Made by a program: the position numbers and the translations under genes. The notes under the pieces are model-generated. The model was given only the letters and a program-made list of their open reading frames with translations, did no database searches and had not been told where the DNA came from. A DNA stretch of 64,000 bases from Massilia aurea (GTDB lineage: Bacteria > Pseudomonadota > Gammaproteobacteria > Burkholderiales > Burkholderiaceae_D), in NCBI RefSeq assembly GCF_024753205.1, contig NZ_JANUGZ010000001.1:744001-808000 (forward strand). Direction: 5' to 3'. Below, in pieces: positions 44,650-53,674 of the stretch. Position 1 is the stretch's first letter. Every line of letters begins with the position of its first letter.

Positions 44650-45237
44650 TCATAAACTGCTGAGGAATTGGCTCACATCCGGCCGCGCGCGTGGTGCTTT
44701 GACATTCGAGGCGGTGCCCAGCCCAATGAAACAAATAGCCCGCTCATGCGCCTCGAGCTGCAGCAACGTGCGCATGCCCGCAAAATCCATCGCCGCGCCA
44801 CTGGCCAGACCGCTCGCAAAGCCCAGCAACTGGCTTGCCACCAGCATGTTCTGGATGGCGCAGCCCAACGACACGAGTTTTTCGTGCGCCGGAATGATGG
44901 TGCCCGGTTCGTCGCGCAGCACCGCCACCAGCAGACATGGCGCGCGTAGCGCCTTGTCGTGCGCGGTGGCGAGCGCCTCGTCGCCGCAGACCGGATCGCG
45001 CGCCAGCACGGCAGCGGCGAACACGTCGCCCAGCAGATGCCGCTTGTGCTGCGGGATCAGGATGAAGCGCCACGGCCGCAGCAGGCCATGGTCGGGCGCC
45101 TGCGCGCCGGCTTCGACGATGCGCAGCAGGGCCGCATCGTCCGGGCCGGGCGCAACGAGGCGGCGCAGCGTGTAGTTGCGCCGCGCGGCCAGGATGGTCA
45201 GGAAATCGTCGGCGCCAGCCGGATACTCGGTATGCAT
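44650..45237 (-). CDS. Nitroreductase-family flavoprotein
   Basis: 195 residues from ATG 45237; a longer frame upstream lacks a ribosome site. FMN-binding nitroreductase fold: N-terminal AARRNYTLRRLVAPGPDDAALLRIVEAGAQAPDHGLLRPWRFILI carries the FMN phosphate and ring contacts, then GCAIQNMLVASQLLGFASGLASG and ICFIGLGTAS near the end. The short length and RPWRF-type motif resemble the YdjA subgroup. Likely NAD(P)H-dependent reduction of nitro-aromatics or quinones; the physiological substrate is unknown. It stands alone between the repeat element and the reductase operon. Confidence 0.87.
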   Translation of the reverse strand: MHTEYPAGADDFLTILAARRNYTLRRLVAPGPDDAALLRIVEAGAQAPDHGLLRPWRFILIPQHKRHLLGDVFAAAVLARDPVCGDEALATAHDKALRAPCLLVAVLRDEPGTIIPAHEKLVSLGCAIQNMLVASQLLGFASGLASGAAMDFAGMRTLLQLEAHERAICFIGLGTASNVKAPRARPDVSQFLSSL

Positions 45238-45308
45238 GGCGCCAGTATAGCGACAGCGCCGCCGATTCGCCGGAGTGGGCGAACTGACGGTGCACAGTGA
45301 ATGCACGC

Positions 45309-47873
45309 TCAGTACACGTCGCGCCGGTAACGGCCCGCATCAATCAGGCGATCGCGCCCGGCCTCGCCAAGAATCGCCGCCAGCGCTGCATCGACTTCCC
45401 CCGCCATGCCCTGCAGGCTGCCGCAGACATGGATGACCGCATCGCGTTCGACCCAGTCGCGCAGCGTGTCGGCGCGTGCGCGCAGGCGGTCCTGCACATA
45501 CTCGGGCGCATCGTCGCGCGAGAACACCAGATCGCATTCCGGCAGTGCGCCGGCATTGCGCCACGCGGCGATCTCGCCCGCGCACAGGCTGTCGAAGGCG
45601 CGCTGGCGCTCACCGAACAGCAACCAGTTGCGGTGCTGCCCGGCCAGCACGCGGCTGCGCAGGTGCGCCCGAAGGCCGGCCATGCCCGAGCCGTTGCCGA
45701 TATAGATGCAGGGCCGCGCATCCTGCGGACCGTGGAAGCTCGGGTTCGTCGCCAGCCGTGCACGGACCATCGCGCCGACGGCGAGATGCGCGGTCAGCCA
45801 GCCGGACGCCAGGCCCATTCCCTGCTCGTGGCGCTGCTGGCGCACGAGCAGCGTCAGTGCACCGTCCTGCGGGATGCCGGCAATCGAATAACGGCGCGGC
45901 GCCAGCGGTTTGAGTGCATCGGCGCATTCCTGGGTCGATGCGAACGGATGCCCGACACCGGGCAGCTCGCTCCAGGCCAGCGCGTCGCGCAGCGTCTGGG
46001 GTTCGCCCTGCCAGGTCACGCGCACCGCGCCATCCAGACCACTGGCCGCCAGCCAGGCATCGACGGTCGCCGCCGTGTGGCACGCGGCGACGTCCAGCAG
46101 GTCGCCGGCCTGCCACTGCTGATCTGCCGTCGTCTGCAGCACCAGTTCGTACAACGGTGCGCCCAGGCTGCCGGGATTCAACAGCGTGCGCGCGACGAGG
46201 CGCCAGTCGGTCATCGGTGCCGCGTCATTGGCAGCGGCGGGCAGCGTACCGGCAGCCGCACCCAGTGTGCCCAGCGCATGCATCCAGCGGCCCAGCGCTA
46301 CGGCGTCGCCCTGATCGACATCGATGCGCGGGAACAGCGCCGTGGCGCCCAGCGCACCGAGGCGCTCGTCAAGCGCGACCCCATAGCCGCAGTAGCGCGC
46401 GTAATTGCGGTCGCCCAGCGCCAGCACCGCGTACTTGCAGCCTGCCAGCGCCAGCGGTCCCGCATGCAGCTCGCGCGTGAAGCGGCGCGCGGCATCCGGC
46501 GCCTCGCCGTCGCCGAAGGTCGCCGCCACGAATAGCGCGTGGTCGTAACCGGCCAGTTCGCCCGGGCTGAGCGCCGACACCGCGCGCAGATCGACCGCGC
46601 GGCCACCGGCGCGCAGGGCCGCGGCGCTGTGCAGCGCGATCCGTTCGGCCTGGCCGCCCTGGCTTGCAAACGCCAGCAGGATCGGTGCGCCGGCGCCTGG
46701 CGTGGTGGATTCGCTCGTCAGGGCCAGCGCCCGTTCGCGCGCCAATGCGCGCTGCTGGCGGCGACGGCCGAGGTACAGCAGCCAGCCGGTGATGGCAAAG
46801 CCGGGCAAGGCCAGGCTGGCGAGCATCATGATGACCCGCCCCGGCAAGCCGAAATAGCTGCCCGTGTGGAGCGGCCGGATCGTGGTCAAGGCGCGCTGGC
46901 CGACGGTTTGCGCGCCGTAGGGTTCGTTCTTGAGCAGTGCGCCGTCGCTGGCGCGCAGCGACATGCGGTTGCGGGCGCGCTCGTGCGGGCCGTCCTGCGC
47001 AATCCACGTCAGCTGGTAGGCGCCGCTGCCACGTTCCGGCAGGCGGATCGTCGCGCTGGCCCAGTTCGGGGCATGCGCAAGGAAGGTGTTCCAGGCCGGA
47101 TCGAGAGCGGCAGGGCCACCCGGCGTTGCTGCGCGCTTGCGTGGCTGCACCTTTGTCTCGGCTGCGGCGCGACGCTCGTTGCCGGCCCACGCCTGCACCG
47201 TGTCGCGCACGACGTCAAAACTCCAGTAAATGCCGGTGCCACCCACGATCAGGTAAGCCACCAGCGCCCAGGTGCCGGCAATCGCATGCAGCGCCCACAG
47301 GAACGAGCGGCCGCGCAGGCTGGTATTGAAGGTCAGCCACGTGCGCCAGTTGGCGGGTTTGCGCGGCCAGCGCAGATACAGGCCGCTGAGCGCGAGACCC
47401 ACGAGGCACAGCGCCAGGATGCCCAGCACGAGGCGGCCCGGCGCACGCGGCAGCAGCAGCCAGCGATGCAGCTCCTCGACCCAGTTGAACGCGGCCTCGA
47501 AACGCAGCGCCGGCAGCACAGCGCCGCTGTACGGGTGAACCCGCACGTCCGGGCCGCGCCGCTCGCCCGGCGGCGCGGCAAAGCGCACCAGCGCCGTGCT
47601 GCGCGGATCCGCTTCCAGCACGATGCTCACCACGTGCTCACCTGGGCGTACGCGCTGCGCGGCCTGCAGCAGCTGTTCGGGCTTCAGGGGCGGACGCGCT
47701 TCGGCATCGACCGTCATGACGCCGGGATTGAGCACGTCTAGCAGTTCGTCCTCGAACGCCATGATGGCGCCGGTCAGCCCGATCACGGCCAGCAGCGTGC
47801 CGGCCGTGATGCCGACGAACCAGTGCAGCTGGAACCAGACCGCGCGCAGCGACGGCAGGCGCCAGCGACTCAC
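45309..47873 (-). CDS. PepSY membrane protein fused to flavodoxin and flavin reductase domains
   Basis: 854 residues starting at GTG 47873, whose GTGA overlaps the receptor gene's stop, so translation is coupled; the ORF open further up is not used. Inner-membrane PepSY_TM part about 1-400 with helices LHWFVGITAGTLLAVIGLTGAIM, LVLGILALCLVGLALSGLYL, AIAGTWALVAYLIVGGTGIYWSF and MMLASLALPGFAITGWLLYLG and membrane-proximal histidines likely to bind heme. A flavodoxin domain (ILLAFASQGGQAERIA, VLALGDRNYARYC), then an FAD-binding domain (PRRYSIAG) and an NAD(P)-binding domain (YIGNGSGMAGLRAHL, LFGERQRAFD). Layout matches ferric-siderophore reductases fused to a sulfite-reductase-like flavoprotein. 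It probably reduces the iron brought in by the upstream TonB receptor. Confidence 0.9.
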   Translation of the reverse strand: MSRWRLPSLRAVWFQLHWFVGITAGTLLAVIGLTGAIMAFEDELLDVLNPGVMTVDAEARPPLKPEQLLQAAQRVRPGEHVVSIVLEADPRSTALVRFAAPPGERRGPDVRVHPYSGAVLPALRFEAAFNWVEELHRWLLLPRAPGRLVLGILALCLVGLALSGLYLRWPRKPANWRTWLTFNTSLRGRSFLWALHAIAGTWALVAYLIVGGTGIYWSFDVVRDTVQAWAGNERRAAAETKVQPRKRAATPGGPAALDPAWNTFLAHAPNWASATIRLPERGSGAYQLTWIAQDGPHERARNRMSLRASDGALLKNEPYGAQTVGQRALTTIRPLHTGSYFGLPGRVIMMLASLALPGFAITGWLLYLGRRRQQRALARERALALTSESTTPGAGAPILLAFASQGGQAERIALHSAAALRAGGRAVDLRAVSALSPGELAGYDHALFVAATFGDGEAPDAARRFTRELHAGPLALAGCKYAVLALGDRNYARYCGYGVALDERLGALGATALFPRIDVDQGDAVALGRWMHALGTLGAAAGTLPAAANDAAPMTDWRLVARTLLNPGSLGAPLYELVLQTTADQQWQAGDLLDVAACHTAATVDAWLAASGLDGAVRVTWQGEPQTLRDALAWSELPGVGHPFASTQECADALKPLAPRRYSIAGIPQDGALTLLVRQQRHEQGMGLASGWLTAHLAVGAMVRARLATNPSFHGPQDARPCIYIGNGSGMAGLRAHLRSRVLAGQHRNWLLFGERQRAFDSLCAGEIAAWRNAGALPECDLVFSRDDAPEYVQDRLRARADTLRDWVERDAVIHVCGSLQGMAGEVDAALAAILGEAGRDRLIDAGRYRRDVY

Positions 47874-49987
47874 AGCGCGACCTTCATCGACAGCTTGATC
47901 AGGCGGGGCAAGCCGGCGCTCAGGCGCGTGCCGGCACCGGCCCAGTACCGCTTGTCGGCGGCATTGTCGACATTGAGCTGCCACGTGGTGCGTTTGCCGG
48001 CGAACTGGCCAATGTAGCGGGCGCCCACGCCCAACAGCGTGGTGCCACCCAGCCAGGCCTGGTTCAGGTCATTCACTGGCCGCCGGCCCGTGTAGTACGC
48101 GCCGCCCGTCAGCGCCAGGCCGGGCACCGCATCGAGGTCCCAGGCCACGAAGGTGCTGGCGGTGCGGCGCGCTGCGTTCTCGGGCAGCTTGCCGTCATAC
48201 GTCGTGTTGATATTGCGGAAAGCCGGATCGAGCCACTGGGCCGACGCCTGCCAGGCCACACTGCGCAGAATGCGGCCCTGCGACGACAGTTCGAGGCCGC
48301 GATAGCGCTGCTCGCCGTCAGCAGTGAAGACATTGGCGGTGTTGGTGTAGTAACCGGGGCGCTCGATCTCGAAGAGCGCCGCCTGCGTCAGCAGACCACT
48401 GGCCGTGCGCCAGCGCGCACCGACTTCGCGCTGCTTGCTCACGCCCGGCGCCATGCGGGTTCCTTCATTCGCAGTGCCGGCCGGTGCGGCCTCGCCCTCT
48501 TCCAGGCCTTCTGCCGCCGATGCATACACAGAGAAGTCGTCACGGAGGCGGTAGACGACGGCCGCCATTGGCGTCGTCTCGCTCGCGTCGTAATCGTTCA
48601 CGCCCTGCGTGCTGCGGTAGTCGACGCGGCGCACGCCACCGATGAATTGCCAGCTGCCCACGCTGATGCGATCGACCAGGTACAGACCCCGGTCACGCGA
48701 ATCGAGGGCCGCAGTCGTGGGCATCGCCGGCCGCGCGCTGACCGAGAAGTTCGTCACCGGCAGCGGCGCATACAGGTTCTGTGCGGGGATCGTGTAGTTG
48801 GCCTGATAGATCGGCGCCTGGCCCTTGTCGGTGTCGCTCGCGCCAATCGTCAGCTCGTGCGTCAAGGGGCCGGTGCGCCACTGGCCCGCCAGTTCGGCGC
48901 GCAGCATGCGCGAATCGACGTCGGCATGCTGCAGATTGCCGGTGATGCGCCCTGCCCCGGTTGCGACACTCGCTGCATTATTGAAGCGGAAGATCGGCAG
49001 CGAACGGTCGCGCTTCGTTTCGGCGTGGCCCGCTTCGAGCGTCAGTGCCCAGGCATCATTCAGTGCGATGTCTGCGCGCAGCTGCGCGTTGCGTGCATGC
49101 GTTTCGAACCTGGCCCAGTCGGGGCCGACGAGCCGGCGCGGATCGACCGCGCGCGGCATCGTGATCACGCCGCCCACGGCCGGCGGCAGGTTGATACCGG
49201 CCTGCTCGGTCACGCGGCGCTTGTCGTATTCGAGGTCAGCGCGCAGGCGCACACGCGCATTGACGCGCCAGTCGAATGCGCCGGAGACGAAACCGCGGTT
49301 GCCGTTGCCGACGCCATCGAGGTGCGAGCCGAGCGTGCCACCGGCTGCGTTGATGCGCACGCCGACTGCATCATCAACGCCGAAGCGGCGCGCAGCGTCG
49401 AGCGTGGCGACGACCGTCCCGTTGCTGTCGGCCTGGGCGCCGACGGTCGTCAGCGGCGCGCTGCCGGCGCGCTTGGTGACGAAGTTCACGACGCCGGCCG
49501 GCGACGTGAAGCCGTAATACAGCGCGGTCGCGCCCTTGAGCACCTCGACGCGCTCCTTGTTCTCCATCGACACCTGGCCGAAGTTCATGAGCGGCAGCGA
49601 GCCATTGAGGCGGTAGTTGGTGCGGTTTTCGACAGCGATGCCACGGATAACCAACTGGTCCCACGTGTCGCCACCGTTCTGCTGGCGCGTCACGCCGGCC
49701 GTATTGCGCACTGCGTCATACAGGCCGGCAGCGCCCTGCAGCTCGAGCACGTCGCGCGTGATGACGTTGACGGTCGACGGCACGTCCATCACGTCGCTGC
49801 CGCGAAAGCTCCCGGCTTCCACCGTGTTGGGCATGAAGCCCTGCGCCTTCACCGCCGTCACGCGCACTGCCGGCATCGCGACAGCATCGGCTTCCTGCGC
49901 CATCGCTGCCGCCGGAAACGCATGAGGAAACACCATGGACAGCGTAAGAACGAGACGTGACGGACGCAGGGAAAGGGACTGGGACAT
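47870..49987 (-). CDS. TonB-dependent siderophore receptor
   Basis: 705-residue outer-membrane receptor (FhuA/FoxA-type). Signal peptide about 1-31 (ends AAAMAQ). Plug about 55-170: PSTVNVITRDVLELQGAAGLYDAVRNTAGVTRQQ, QLVIRGIAVENRTNYRLNG, VLKGATALYYGFTSPAGVVNFVTKR. Barrel thereafter, with alternating strands to TWQLNVDNAADKRYWAGAG and a final LSMKVAL (last residue Leu rather than the usual Phe). The gene is preceded by a Fur box at 50028-50046, 40 bases from its ATG, so iron-repressed control is likely. Coupled by GTGA to the reductase gene. The siderophore cannot be named. Confidence 0.94.
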   Translation of the reverse strand: MSQSLSLRPSRLVLTLSMVFPHAFPAAAMAQEADAVAMPAVRVTAVKAQGFMPNTVEAGSFRGSDVMDVPSTVNVITRDVLELQGAAGLYDAVRNTAGVTRQQNGGDTWDQLVIRGIAVENRTNYRLNGSLPLMNFGQVSMENKERVEVLKGATALYYGFTSPAGVVNFVTKRAGSAPLTTVGAQADSNGTVVATLDAARRFGVDDAVGVRINAAGGTLGSHLDGVGNGNRGFVSGAFDWRVNARVRLRADLEYDKRRVTEQAGINLPPAVGGVITMPRAVDPRRLVGPDWARFETHARNAQLRADIALNDAWALTLEAGHAETKRDRSLPIFRFNNAASVATGAGRITGNLQHADVDSRMLRAELAGQWRTGPLTHELTIGASDTDKGQAPIYQANYTIPAQNLYAPLPVTNFSVSARPAMPTTAALDSRDRGLYLVDRISVGSWQFIGGVRRVDYRSTQGVNDYDASETTPMAAVVYRLRDDFSVYASAAEGLEEGEAAPAGTANEGTRMAPGVSKQREVGARWRTASGLLTQAALFEIERPGYYTNTANVFTADGEQRYRGLELSSQGRILRSVAWQASAQWLDPAFRNINTTYDGKLPENAARRTASTFVAWDLDAVPGLALTGGAYYTGRRPVNDLNQAWLGGTTLLGVGARYIGQFAGKRTTWQLNVDNAADKRYWAGAGTRLSAGLPRLIKLSMKVAL

Positions 49988-50027
49988 GAGAAGAAGCGGT
50001 GATCAGTAGCAAACCGGGATTCTATCG

Positions 50028-50046
50028 TGAATGAGAATCATTTTCA
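50028..50046 (-). promoter_or_regulatory. Predicted Fur box
   Basis: TGAATGAGAATCATTTTCA on the plus strand, a 19-base imperfect palindrome close to the Fur consensus (GATAATGATAATCATTATC), lying 41 bases upstream of the receptor ATG 49987. It would repress the receptor-reductase operon when iron is plentiful. Confidence 0.75.
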
Positions 50047-50240
50047 ATGACGGCTGCAGGTACCCCTGAGCTTGCTGCAGATGCACACCGAGCATGGGTC
50101 GTACCTATCGCCTTTTTTGATGGAGGCATCAGAAAACGCTATTTACATGTGCATGTCATTCAATTCTATGATGACTTGACTGCATCAAACGCCACGCGCG
50201 GGGCAGCTTCGAGCACAAAAGCCTATAACAGGAGACACGC

Positions 50241-51224
50241 ATGCCGACACACGCAATTACACGCAGGGTACTGACCACCGCCATCGCCCTGCTCGCTTCA
50301 AGCACCGCGCTTGCCGCCGACTATCCGGAGAAAACCATCACCCTCGTCGTCCCGTTCTCGGCCGGCGGGCCCACTGACGTCGTGGCCCGGATCCTCGGGC
50401 AGAGCATGGCGAAGTCGCTCAAGCAATCGATCATCGTGGAAAACGCCCTCGGCGCGGGCGGCACGCTGGCCGCCGGCCGCATCGCGCGCGCCACGCCGGA
50501 CGGCTATACGCTGCTGCTGCACCATAACGGCATGGCCACCAGCACGACGCTGTACCGCAAACTCGCCTTCAACCCCATGACCGACTTCGAATACATCGGC
50601 CAGGTGGCCGACGTGCCGATGGTGCTCATGGCGCGCAAGGACCTGGCGGCCAATACGCTGCCCGAGCTGATCGCGATGATCAAGTCGAAGAAGGACGCGA
50701 TGACAATGGGCCACGCGGGCCTGGGCGCCGTGTCGCACCAGTGCGGCATGCTGTTTCTGAGCGCGATCGGCGTGCCGCTGACGACCGTTCCCTACAAGGG
50801 CACGGCGCCCGCGTTGAGCGATATGCTGGGTGGCCAGATCGACCTGTTGTGCGACCAGACGACGCAGACGACGTCGTACATCCGCACCAATCGCGTGAAG
50901 GTGTACGGCGCAACGACGAAGACCCGCATCCCGTCGCTGCCAGCCCTGCCGACACTGGCCGAACAAGGGATGGCCGGTTTCGAGATGTATGTGTGGCACG
51001 GCATGTACGCACCAAAAGGCACGCCGCCAGCGGTGGTGGCGCGCATTGGCACGGCGCTGCGTGAGGCGCTCAATGACCCGAACGTGAAGGCGCGCTTCGC
51101 CGAACTGGGCGCCGAGCCGGTGTCGGATGCAAAGGCCACACCCGAAGGTCTGCGCACGCACCTGAAGGCCGAGATCGACAAGTGGGGCCCGATTTACAAG
51201 AAGAACGGCGCGTTCGCCGACTGA
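50241..51224 (+). CDS. Bug-family (TctC-like) solute-binding protein
   Basis: 327 residues with a signal peptide (cleavage near residue 26, ALA-ADYPEK). ACAGGAGACACGC precedes ATG 50241. Family marks: ITLVVPFSAGGPTDVVAR, VENALGAGGTLAAGR, PDGYTLLLHHNG, VPYKGTAPALSDMLGGQIDLLCDQ. It converges on an itaconate catabolic operon and shares its terminator, so it may bind itaconate or a similar dicarboxylate for uptake; no TctA/TctB subunits are encoded nearby. The 253-base region before it carries the receptor's Fur box and its own promoter; a short frame at 50047-50274 in that region is not supported. Confidence 0.92.
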   Translation: MPTHAITRRVLTTAIALLASSTALAADYPEKTITLVVPFSAGGPTDVVARILGQSMAKSLKQSIIVENALGAGGTLAAGRIARATPDGYTLLLHHNGMATSTTLYRKLAFNPMTDFEYIGQVADVPMVLMARKDLAANTLPELIAMIKSKKDAMTMGHAGLGAVSHQCGMLFLSAIGVPLTTVPYKGTAPALSDMLGGQIDLLCDQTTQTTSYIRTNRVKVYGATTKTRIPSLPALPTLAEQGMAGFEMYVWHGMYAPKGTPPAVVARIGTALREALNDPNVKARFAELGAEPVSDAKATPEGLRTHLKAEIDKWGPIYKKNGAFAD

Positions 51225-51236
51225 GCCACGCAACGC

Positions 51237-51277
51237 AAAAAGCCCGCGCTGCCATCACGGCAGCGCGGGCTTTTTTT
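51237..51277. terminator. Bidirectional terminator between Bug protein and itaconate operon
   Basis: AAAAAGCCCGCGCTGCC-ATCAC-GGCAGCGCGGGCTTTTTTT: a 13-bp stem flanked by A- and T-runs, with the convergent genes ending 12 bases to the left (stop at 51224) and 11 bases to the right (51289). One of the strongest terminators in the window. Confidence 0.9.
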
Positions 51278-51288
51278 ATCGCTGTTCG

Positions 51289-52476
51289 CTAGACCGCGCC
51301 TTGCGCGTGCATGCCCGCGATGGCGGCCGCGTCGTAGCCCAGCTCCGCCAGGATCGCATCCGTATGCTGGCCCAGCGCGGGCACGGCGTCCATGCGCGGC
51401 GTGACGTTGTGCGGCAACCCGGGCGGCAGCATGGCGGGCACGCGGCCGTTGGCGGTATCGACTTCGGTCCAGCGCCCACGCGCCTTCAGTTGCGGATGGT
51501 CCCAGACTTCGTGCATGTCGTTGACCTGGGCATTGGCGATGTGCGCCAGCTCCAGCCGCTCGCGCACCTGCTGCGCCGTCAACGTCGAAAACGCCGCCAC
51601 GATCAGCGCCGCCAGTTCATCGCGCGCTGCGACCCGGCGTGCGTTGGCGTTGAAGCGCGGATCGGTCGCCAGGTCGGGCGCCTCCAGCACGATGGCGCAA
51701 AAGGCCGCCCACTCACGTTCGTTCTGGATGCCCAGCATGACCGACTTGCCGTCGCCGGCCATGAACGGCCCGTACGGGAAGATGGTCGCGTGCGAGGCAC
51801 CCGTGCGCGGCGGCGGCGGCGCGCCGTCGTACGCGTAGTACAGCGGATAACTCATCCACTCGGCCATGCTCTCCAACATCGACACGTCGATGCGGCAGCC
51901 CTCGCCCGTGCGGCCCCGCTGCAGAAGCGCGGCGAGGATGTTCGTGTATGCGTACATGCCGGCGGCGATATCGGCAATCGAGCAGCCGGCCTTCGATGGT
52001 TCGTCCGGCGTGCCGGTGATCGACAGGAAGCCCGACTCGCTCTGGATCAGCAGGTCGTAGGCCTTGCGGTCGCGGTAAGGACCGTCGCTGCCGTAGCCGG
52101 AGATGTCGCAGACGATCAGGCGCGGATGGCGTTCTTTCAGCGCGTCGTACGACAAGCCAAGGCGCTCGGCCGCGCCGGGCGCGAGATTCTGCACCAGCAC
52201 GTCGGCTTCTGCCAGCAGGCCCGCCAGCACGGCGTCGGCCTGTTCGTGTTTGACGTCGAGCGTCAGGCTTTCCTTCGAGCGGTTGGTCCAGACGAAGTGC
52301 GAGGCCAGGCCATTGACGCGTTCATCGTAGCCGCGCGCGAAGTCGCCGCTGCCGGGCCGCTCGACCTTGATGACGCGCGCGCCCAGGTCGGCCAGCTGGC
52401 GTGTGCAGAACGGCGCGGCGATTGCGTGTTCGAGCGTGACGACGGTGATGCCGTCGAGAGGTCGCATTGGTGTCAT
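51289..52476 (-). CDS. CoA-transferase family III, probable itaconate CoA-transferase
   Basis: 395 residues, CaiB/BaiF (frc) fold, interlocked dimer. The catalytic aspartate is D169 in GCSIADIAAGMYA, where the family's acyl-Asp forms. N-terminal LEHAIAAPFCTRQLADLGARVIKVERPG and NRSKESLTLDVK are typical. Last gene of a four-gene operon (ccl, ich, acyl-CoA dehydrogenase, this one) in the same set as the Pseudomonas itaconate pathway, which uses a CoA-transferase (Ict), hydratase (Ich) and lyase (Ccl) to turn itaconate into pyruvate and acetyl-CoA. The substrate is inferred from neighbours; the family also acts on other acids. Confidence 0.85.
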   Translation of the reverse strand: MTPMRPLDGITVVTLEHAIAAPFCTRQLADLGARVIKVERPGSGDFARGYDERVNGLASHFVWTNRSKESLTLDVKHEQADAVLAGLLAEADVLVQNLAPGAAERLGLSYDALKERHPRLIVCDISGYGSDGPYRDRKAYDLLIQSESGFLSITGTPDEPSKAGCSIADIAAGMYAYTNILAALLQRGRTGEGCRIDVSMLESMAEWMSYPLYYAYDGAPPPPRTGASHATIFPYGPFMAGDGKSVMLGIQNEREWAAFCAIVLEAPDLATDPRFNANARRVAARDELAALIVAAFSTLTAQQVRERLELAHIANAQVNDMHEVWDHPQLKARGRWTEVDTANGRVPAMLPPGLPHNVTPRMDAVPALGQHTDAILAELGYDAAAIAGMHAQGAV

Positions 52477-52488
52477 GTGCGCGCCTCC

Positions 52489-53646
52489 TCAGAACGAGCG
52501 TGGCAGGCCAAGCACATGCTCGGCGACGTATGACAGGATCAGGTTCGTCGAGATCGGCGCCACCTGATACAGGCGCGTCTCGCGGAACTTGCGCTCGACG
52601 TCGTATTCGGACGCGAAACCGAAGCCGCCGTGGAACTGCAGGCAGGCGTTGGCCGCTTCCCACGACGCTTCGGCGGCCAGCATCTTGGCCATATTGGCTT
52701 CGGCGCCGCACGGCTTGTGCGCATCGAACAGCGCGCAGGCTTTAAAGCGCATCAGGTTCGCCGCTTCGACGTTGATGTACGCGCGTGCAATCGGGAATTG
52801 CACGCCCTGGTTCTGGCCGATGGGCCGCCCGAACACGACGCGCTCGTTGACGTACTTGCTGATCTTGTCGATGAACCAGTAGCCGTCGCCGATGCATTCG
52901 GCGGCGATCAGCGTGCGCTCGGCGTTCAGGCCATCGAGGATGTACTTGAAGCCCTTGCCTTCTTCGCCGATCAGATTCCCGGCCGGGATTTCCAGGTTTT
53001 CGAAGAACAGCTCATTGGTCTCGTGATTGACCATGTTCTGGATCGGCTGCACGACCATGCCCTGCTGGATGGCGTCCTTGATATCGACCAGGAAGATCGA
53101 CATGCCTTCGGACTTCTTGGTAACCTCGGCAAGAGGCGTGGTGCGCGCCAGCAGGATCATCAGGTCGGAATGCTGCACGCGCGAGATCCAGACCTTCTGG
53201 CCGTTGATCACGTAGCGGTCGCCCTTGCGCACGGCCGTCGTCTTGATCTTGGTGGTGTCGGTGCCGGTGGTGGGCTCGGTCACGGCCATCGATTGCAGGC
53301 GCAGTTCGCCGCTGGCGATGCGCGGCAGGTAGTGGCGCTTCTGCGCTTCGGAGCCGTGGCGCAGCAGCGTGCCCATATTGTACATCTGGCCGTGGCAGGC
53401 GCCGGCGTTGCCGCCCGAGCGGTTGATCTCTTCCATGATGACCGAGGCTTCCGTCAGGCCCAGGCCCGAGCCGCCGTATTCCTGCGGGATCAGTGCCGCG
53501 AGCCAGCCGGCTTGCGTCAGTGCAGTGACGAAGGCTTCGGGGTAGCCCCGCTCGTCGTCGACCTTGCGGAAGTACTCGGCCGGGAATTCGGCGCACAGGG
53601 CGCGCAGCGCGTCGCGGATGTCTTCAAAATCGTGGTCGGTGTGCAT
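52489..53646 (-). CDS. Acyl-CoA dehydrogenase of the itaconate operon
   Basis: 385 residues, ACAD fold: helical N-terminus, FAD-binding middle (SMAVTEPTTGTDTTKIKT, INGQKVWIS), C-terminal four-helix bundle. In the C-terminal segment the usual IYEGT catalytic glutamate has been replaced: the sequence reads LYQVAPISTNLIL, with Gln where Glu is expected, so either another residue acts as base or the activity differs. Ends 12 bases before the CoA-transferase start. A similar gene lies in the Pseudomonas itaconate cluster, where its role is not part of the core three-step pathway. Substrate unknown. Confidence 0.85.
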   Translation of the reverse strand: MHTDHDFEDIRDALRALCAEFPAEYFRKVDDERGYPEAFVTALTQAGWLAALIPQEYGGSGLGLTEASVIMEEINRSGGNAGACHGQMYNMGTLLRHGSEAQKRHYLPRIASGELRLQSMAVTEPTTGTDTTKIKTTAVRKGDRYVINGQKVWISRVQHSDLMILLARTTPLAEVTKKSEGMSIFLVDIKDAIQQGMVVQPIQNMVNHETNELFFENLEIPAGNLIGEEGKGFKYILDGLNAERTLIAAECIGDGYWFIDKISKYVNERVVFGRPIGQNQGVQFPIARAYINVEAANLMRFKACALFDAHKPCGAEANMAKMLAAEASWEAANACLQFHGGFGFASEYDVERKFRETRLYQVAPISTNLILSYVAEHVLGLPRSF

Positions 53647-53674
53647 GCGGTCTCCTGGTATTTATTGGGGTGGC

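Noticed and set aside
50047..50274. Short plus-strand frame of 75 codons before the Bug gene
   Set aside because: Starts inside the receptor control region, overlaps the Bug signal-peptide codons in another frame and has no ribosome site.
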